Positions 59,194-64,000 of a DNA stretch of 64,000 nt are shown piece by piece (the first letter of the stretch is position 1; the number at the start of each line of letters is the position of its first letter). Below the pieces are notes generated by a model. That model ran no database searches. It was not told the DNA's origin and saw nothing but the letters and a program-made list of their open reading frames with translations. Source of the DNA: Vibrio azureus (lineage in GTDB: Bacteria > Pseudomonadota > Gammaproteobacteria > Enterobacterales > Vibrionaceae); contig NZ_CP018616.1 in NCBI RefSeq assembly GCF_002849855.1, forward strand, positions 2,418,001 through 2,482,000. Direction: 5' to 3'. A program made the position numbers and the translations under genes.

Positions 59194-60423
59194 TTACTTT
59201 ATTGAAACAAATTCCGGATAAGCCCCTATACCACAATCGTGAACGTCCATCCCTTCGAGCTCTTCATCAGCAGAAACTCGAATACCAATCGTGGCTTTGA
59301 GTGCCATCCATACAACCAAACTCGCACCAAATACCCAAGCAAAAATCACAGCTGCACCAAATAATTGAGTAACAAAGCTCGCGTCGCCATTACTGAATGG
59401 AACAACCATAAGTCCAAAGAATCCACACACACCATGAACAGAAATCGCACCAACAGGATCATCAATCTTAAGTTTGTCTAAACCAACAATACTAAATACA
59501 ACAAGCGCGCCAGACACAACACCAATCGCAACAGCATAAAGAGGGGATGGTGACAATGGATCCGCCGTAATCGCAACCAACCCAGCCAATGCACCATTAA
59601 GGATCATGGTTAAATCCGCTTTTCCCCATGTTGTCTTACAAACCAGTAAAGCGGCAATCGCACCTGCAGCGGCGGCCGCATTGGTGTTTAGAAAGATTTG
59701 TCCTACCGCAGTCGCATTCTCAAAATCTGAAATCATCAGTTGAGAACCACCATTAAACCCAAACCAACCAAACCAAAGGATGAATGTACCTAATGTTGCC
59801 AATGGCATGTTAGAACCAGGGATGGGATAGACTTCGCCATTTTTACCGTATTTTCCTTTACGAGCACCAAGTAACAATACGCCAGCTAATGCGGCAGCGG
59901 CGCCCGCCATATGTACAATACCAGAGCCAGCAAAATCACTAAATCCTGCCTCAGATAAGAAACCACCACCCCAAGTCCAATAACCTTCAACGGGATAAAT
60001 AAAGGCGGTCAGTACCGCGGAAAAAATCAGAAAAGACCAAAGTTTCATACGTTCTGCGACAGCCCCAGAAACAACGGACATCGCAGTCGCAACAAAGACA
60101 ACTTGGAAAAAGAAATCCGACTCCAAAGAGTGATCAGCACCTTCTGCTTGAGTACCGATCAATGCTCCAAGTGATGGTAACCATCCCCCTTCGCTGTTAT
60201 CGACGTACATAATGTTGTAGCCAACTAATAAGAACATGGTACAAGCAATCGCATACAAACAAATATTCTTGGTTAAGATTTCTGTGGTGTTTTTTGAACG
60301 CACCAAGCCTGCTTCTAACATCGCAAAGCCCGCCGCCATCCACATAACTAATGCACCAGAGATAAGAAAGAAAAAAGTATCAAGTGCGTAGCGTAATTCA
60401 GTTACTGTTGTCATTATTTCCAT
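59194..60423 (-). CDS. amtB: Ammonium transporter AmtB
   Basis: This is a trimeric inner-membrane ammonium channel. The 409-residue protein has about eleven spans, the amino-terminal motif WMAAGFAMLEAGLVRSKN, and the pore twin histidines in GSGIVHMAGA (near 170) and AISVHGVCGFFG (near 332). It lacks an obvious cleaved signal peptide. GGAG precedes the ATG at 60423. glnK lies 24 bp upstream in the same operon, the almost universal pairing in which GlnK plugs the channel when nitrogen is plentiful. Transcription is probably from the sigma-54 promoter before glnK. Confidence 0.96.
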   Translation of the reverse strand: MEIMTTVTELRYALDTFFFLISGALVMWMAAGFAMLEAGLVRSKNTTEILTKNICLYAIACTMFLLVGYNIMYVDNSEGGWLPSLGALIGTQAEGADHSLESDFFFQVVFVATAMSVVSGAVAERMKLWSFLIFSAVLTAFIYPVEGYWTWGGGFLSEAGFSDFAGSGIVHMAGAAAALAGVLLLGARKGKYGKNGEVYPIPGSNMPLATLGTFILWFGWFGFNGGSQLMISDFENATAVGQIFLNTNAAAAAGAIAALLVCKTTWGKADLTMILNGALAGLVAITADPLSPSPLYAVAIGVVSGALVVFSIVGLDKLKIDDPVGAISVHGVCGFFGLMVVPFSNGDASFVTQLFGAAVIFAWVFGASLVVWMALKATIGIRVSADEELEGMDVHDCGIGAYPEFVSIK

Positions 60424-60447
60424 AATATTTCTCCAATCCTTGCGTTG

Positions 60448-60861
<414 letters not shown>

Positions 60862-60897
60862 TTATCTAAAAAATGTTAAAAAATCAATATGGAGATA

Positions 60898-60925
60898 TAA
60901 AAAAACGCACCATTTAGGTGCGTTA
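60898..60925 (-). terminator. Terminator of yacL
   Basis: On the minus strand AACGCACC-TAAAT-GGTGCGTT is followed by seven T. It lies 33 bp past the yacL stop. The stem sequence also resembles an NtrC site (see 60907-60921). Confidence 0.9.
60907..60921. promoter_or_regulatory. NtrC-like enhancer site inside the yacL terminator
   Basis: GCACCA-TTT-AGGTGC matches the NtrC dimer pattern GCACCA-N3-TGGTGC with one mismatch. Its centre is about 97 bp upstream of the predicted glnK transcription start, a normal distance for an NtrC enhancer. The same bases form the yacL terminator stem, so the palindrome may be explained by either role or both. Confidence 0.5.
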
Positions 60926-60957
60926 ATTTCACAAATATGCAGCAATGCGTGTAAGGT

Positions 60958-61326
60958 TTATCTTTGCAAAAAATCTTTCCATTGTTCGATCAAGAGGCAA
61001 AAGTCTTCAAGCCCACAACTTGCTGTACTTTCCGCGTCGTAAAAATCAAATTCACTTTCCATTTCAACGCCATATTCGTGATCCAGTACGTTTTCTTGTA
61101 TTAATACTTCATCACCATGAATCACAATACTGATTTCTGCTCCTGTTAAGCGCTGTTCTTGAGAGGGTGAAGCGAGCGCTTGAGTAATGAGAGCTTCTAC
61201 GTTTGCAATGTTAGCTGGTTCCTTACCAATTTCTTCCTGTAACCAACGACCTACAATCTCATGGCCCATACTGCATTTAACGTAGTATTCGCCCATTAAA
61301 GTATTGCGGATAAATTCAAACTCCAT
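60958..61326 (-). CDS. yacL: YacL family protein (UPF0231)
   Basis: The 122-residue acidic protein belongs to the uncharacterised YacL family. It shares with E. coli YacL the start pattern (M.YEF.R / MEFEFIRN), SMGHEIVGRWLQEE, and the late CGLEDFCLLIEQWKDF. It has no membrane span or known catalytic motif. It follows acnB on the same strand, the same neighbour as in E. coli. The function is unknown; possible co-transcription with aconitase is limited by a terminator between them. Confidence 0.93.
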   Translation of the reverse strand: MEFEFIRNTLMGEYYVKCSMGHEIVGRWLQEEIGKEPANIANVEALITQALASPSQEQRLTGAEISIVIHGDEVLIQENVLDHEYGVEMESEFDFYDAESTASCGLEDFCLLIEQWKDFLQR

Positions 61327-61378
61327 CGAGCTCGCTCCCAGATATTCATTTGCTGCGGAGTATAACGAATTGCACCAA

Positions 61379-61406
61379 TAAAAAAAGCACCTCGAACGAG
61401 GTGCTA
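61379..61406 (-). terminator. Terminator of acnB
   Basis: On the minus strand AGCACCTCG-TT-CGAGGTGCT is followed by seven T, 26 bp past the acnB stop. The stem is perfect. Confidence 0.93.
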
Positions 61407-61431
61407 GAATAAGTCATCCAATCACGCCAGA

Positions 61432-64000
61432 TTAAACAGGTTCTTGGAAAATGACTTCATCGGCTTTTTTGGTGTACTGTTCCATCTTATGGAAGTTCAA
61501 GTAGCGATAGGTATCGGCGGCTGTCGCATCGATTTGCTTAGCGTATTCTAAGTATTCTTCCTTCGTTGGGATCTTCCCTAGAATAGCGCCTACTGCAGCA
61601 AGCTCTGCTGAAGACAGGTATACGTTAGCACCAGTACCTAGACGATTCGGGAAGTTACGTGTTGAAGTCGACATGACGGTTGCTTTGTCTGCTACACGTG
61701 CTTGGTTACCCATACATAGCGAACACCCAGGAGTTTCAATACGAACACCGGCGCGGCCGTAAATACCGTAGTAACCTTCTTCCGTCAGTTGGTCACGGTC
61801 CATCTTAGTTGGTGGTGCTACCCATAGACGAGTGTCGAGTTGACCACCGAATTGCTCTAGCAGTTTACCTGCTGCACGGAAGTGACCAATGTTGGTCATA
61901 CAAGAACCGATGAACACTTCATCAATCTGTGTGCCTTGAACTTCAGACAGAAGACGCGCGTCATCAGGATCGTTTGGTGCACATAGAATTGGTTCGTGAA
62001 TATCCGCCAGATCGATTTCGATAACGTGTGCATATTCTGCATCCGCATCGGCTTCCATCAACTCTGGGTTAGTCAACCACTCTTCCATCGCTGTGATACG
62101 ACGCTCAATAGTACGACGATCGCCATAGCCTTCCGAGATCATCCACTTAAGCATGGTGATGTTTGAGTTTAGGTATTCTTCTACAGATTCTTGAGACAGC
62201 TTAACGGTACAACCTGCCGCGCTCCGCTCTGCTGAAGCATCGGATAGTTCGAATGCCTGCTCAACCGTTAGGTGATCAACGCCTTCGATTTCTAATACGC
62301 GACCAGAGAACTCGTTAATCTTACCTGCTTTCTCAACCGTCAACAGACCTTGTTGGATTGCGTAGTAAGGAATCGCATGAACAAGGTCACGTAGTGTGAT
62401 ACCTGGCTGCATTTCGCCTTTAAAGCGCACCAAAATTGACTCTGGCATGTCCAGTGGCATCACACCTGTCGCCGCTGCGAACGCAACCAAGCCAGAACCC
62501 GCTGGGAACGAAATACCCAGAGGGAAACGAGTATGCGAGTCACCACCTGTACCTACAGTATCAGGCAGAAGCATACGGTTTAGCCATGAGTGGATGACAC
62601 CATCACCCGGACGAAGTGATACACCGCCACGGTTCATGATGAAGTCAGGTAGAGTATGGTGCGTGTTTACATCGACTGGTTTTGGATACGCAGACGTGTG
62701 ACAGAATGACTGCATCACAAGATCAGCAGAGAAGCCCAGACACGCAAGGTCTTTTAGCTCATCACGAGTCATAGGACCGGTTGTATCTTGAGAGCCAACA
62801 GTGGTCATCTTAGGCTCACAGTATTGACCTGCACGTACACCTTCAACGCCACATGCCTTACCTACCATCTTCTGAGCGAGTGTGTAACCTTTATCAGACG
62901 CTGAAGGATCAACTGGCTTAGCAAACAGGTCTGTTTCTTCTAGGCCCAGTGATGCACGAGCACGGCTTGTTAGACCACGACCAATGATAAGTGGAATACG
63001 ACCACCAGCACGAACTTCATCAAGCAGTACTTTGCTCAGTTCAAAGCTAGAGATCTCTTCACCGTTTTTACGTACAACACCTTCGTATGGGAAGATATCA
63101 ATCACATCCCCCATGTTCATGTTCTGTACGTCGAGTTCGATTGGGAGTGCGCCAGAGTCTTCCATTGTGTTATAGAAGATAGGAGCAATCTTACCGCCTA
63201 AACAGATACCGCCCGTACGCTTGTTTGGTACGTATGGGATATCTTCGCCCATAAACCAAAGCACTGAGTTAGTTGCTGATTTACGAGAAGAACCCGTACC
63301 AACAACATCACCTACGTAGGCAAGTGGAATACCGTCTTTTTGCAATTCTTCAATTTGATTGATAGGACCAACGCTGCCTGGTTGGTCTGGCACGATGCCA
63401 TCGCGTTCCATCTTCAGCATCGCTTTTGCGTGTACTGGGATATCAGGACGAGACCAAGCATCGGGGGCTGGAGACAAGTCATCGGTGTTGGTTTCACCAG
63501 TAACTTTAAAGACTTTAACAGTAATCTGTTCCGCGACTTTCTTCTTAGAGGTGAACCATTCTGCATCCGCCCATGATTGTAGGACTTGTTGCGCGAACAC
63601 GTTGCCTGCTTTGGCTTTCTCTTCCACATCATAAAAAGCATCAAACATCAGTAGAGTATGAGATAATGCTTTTACTGATATAGGTGCAAGCAAGTCATCA
63701 TCAAGAAACTCAACCAGCGGTGCAATATTGTAACCACCTTGCATCGTTCCTAAAAGCTCAGCGGCTTTTTCACGGCTTACTAATGGTGATTCTACTTCAC
63801 CTTTTGCTACTGCCGTTAGGAAACCCGCTTTTACATAAGCAGCTTCATCTACGCCCGGTGGAATACGGTTCTCTAACAGGTCAAGAATAAATGCTTCTTC
63901 ACCTTGAGGGGGGGTTTTTAATAGCTCAACAAGTCCAGCAACTTGTTCAGCGTCTAATGGTTTAGGGACAACCCCTTCAGCAGCACGCTCTGCGACGTGT
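61432..64000 (-). CDS. acnB: Aconitate hydratase B, 5' end cut by the window edge
   Basis: AcnB is the main citric-acid-cycle aconitase (and 2-methylisocitrate dehydratase), isomerising citrate to isocitrate with a [4Fe-4S] cluster. The visible frame runs uninterrupted from the right edge and starts in the HVAERAAEG region, so only about seven amino-terminal codons are missing by comparison with E. coli AcnB. The internal methionine at 63744 is not the start. The order is the HEAT-like amino end, the swivelling domain 4, then domains 1-3, with cluster cysteines in [10 protein letters not shown] and [11 protein letters not shown]. In E. coli the apo-enzyme also binds mRNA. It is followed by a strong terminator and yacL. 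Confidence 0.97.
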   Translation of the reverse strand, partial: HVAERAAEGVVPKPLDAEQVAGLVELLKTPPQGEEAFILDLLENRIPPGVDEAAYVKAGFLTAVAKGEVESPLVSREKAAELLGTMQGGYNIAPLVEFLDDDLLAPISVKALSHTLLMFDAFYDVEEKAKAGNVFAQQVLQSWADAEWFTSKKKVAEQITVKVFKVTGETNTDDLSPAPDAWSRPDIPVHAKAMLKMERDGIVPDQPGSVGPINQIEELQKDGIPLAYVGDVVGTGSSRKSATNSVLWFMGEDIPYVPNKRTGGICLGGKIAPIFYNTMEDSGALPIELDVQNMNMGDVIDIFPYEGVVRKNGEEISSFELSKVLLDEVRAGGRIPLIIGRGLTSRARASLGLEETDLFAKPVDPSASDKGYTLAQKMVGKACGVEGVRAGQYCEPKMTTVGSQDTTGPMTRDELKDLACLGFSADLVMQSFCHTSAYPKPVDVNTHHTLPDFIMNRGGVSLRPGDGVIHSWLNRMLLPDTVGTGGDSHTRFPLGISFPAGSGLVAFAAATGVMPLDMPESILVRFKGEMQPGITLRDLVHAIPYYAIQQGLLTVEKAGKINEFSGRVLEIEGVDHLTVEQAFELSDASAERSAAGCTVKLSQESVEEYLNSNITMLKWMISEGYGDRRTIERRITAMEEWLTNPELMEADADAEYAHVIEIDLADIHEPILCAPNDPDDARLLSEVQGTQIDEVFIGSCMTNIGHFRAAGKLLEQFGGQLDTRLWVAPPTKMDRDQLTEEGYYGIYGRAGVRIETPGCSLCMGNQARVADKATVMSTSTRNFPNRLGTGANVYLSSAELAAVGAILGKIPTKEEYLEYAKQIDATAADTYRYLNFHKMEQYTKKADEVIFQEPV

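Overview
This 64 kb window is the chromosome of a Vibrio, almost certainly the large chromosome. The evidence is the gene order: an OmpU-type porin, dacB, tyrS, an M23 peptidase, an RND pump, erpA and hemL lead into a complete ChiS-controlled chitobiose locus, then fbpABC, amtB-glnK, yacL and acnB. From memory this order matches the Vibrio cholerae VC0604 to VC0650s region. The species cannot be named from the sequence alone. I see no prophage, insertion sequence, integron or CRISPR array; the window is mostly conserved backbone.

Positions 1-5.1 kb hold ubiU-ubiV (O2-independent ubiquinone hydroxylation), a MATE exporter with its MarR regulator and a matched pair of palindromic operators, and nlpI. 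Positions 5.1-21.1 kb form a conserved gammaproteobacterial RNA and translation block, mostly on the minus strand: greA, (yhbY on plus), rlmE, ftsH, folP, glmM, secG, tRNA-Leu(GAG), tRNA-fMet, rimP, nusA, infB, rbfA, truB, rpsO, pnp. Structured RNA sits at several junctions: a four-hairpin leader before rimP, a GC-rich hairpin before rbfA and a long stem before pnp.

Positions 21-36 kb carry envelope, efflux and cofactor genes: the porin, dacB, tyrS, an M23 peptidase, an RND pump with its adaptor, erpA, hemL, a 39-residue membrane protein, an AI-2E family permease and rsmC. Four related Vibrio intergenic palindromes occur in the window, one of them a nested 268-bp element.

Positions 36.5-55.1 kb are the chitin oligosaccharide system: the hybrid kinase and DNA-binding regulator ChiS, a 0.6 kb control region with a SlmA-like site, then a one-strand run of solute-binding protein, two permeases, two ATPases, a GH9 glycosidase, GlcNAc kinase, GH20 hexosaminidase, GH94 chitobiose phosphorylase and a hexose-phosphate mutase. 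Together they import GlcNAc oligomers and convert them in the cytoplasm to GlcNAc-6-phosphate. This system is already known in Vibrio.

Positions 55.2-64 kb hold the Fur-type fbpABC ferric iron importer, the glnK-amtB nitrogen operon with a clear sigma-54 promoter candidate, yacL, and acnB, which runs off the right edge. No wholly new multi-gene system is evident. The observations most worth checking are the small membrane protein, the MarR operator pair, the nested palindromes, and an NtrC-like site lying inside a terminator.
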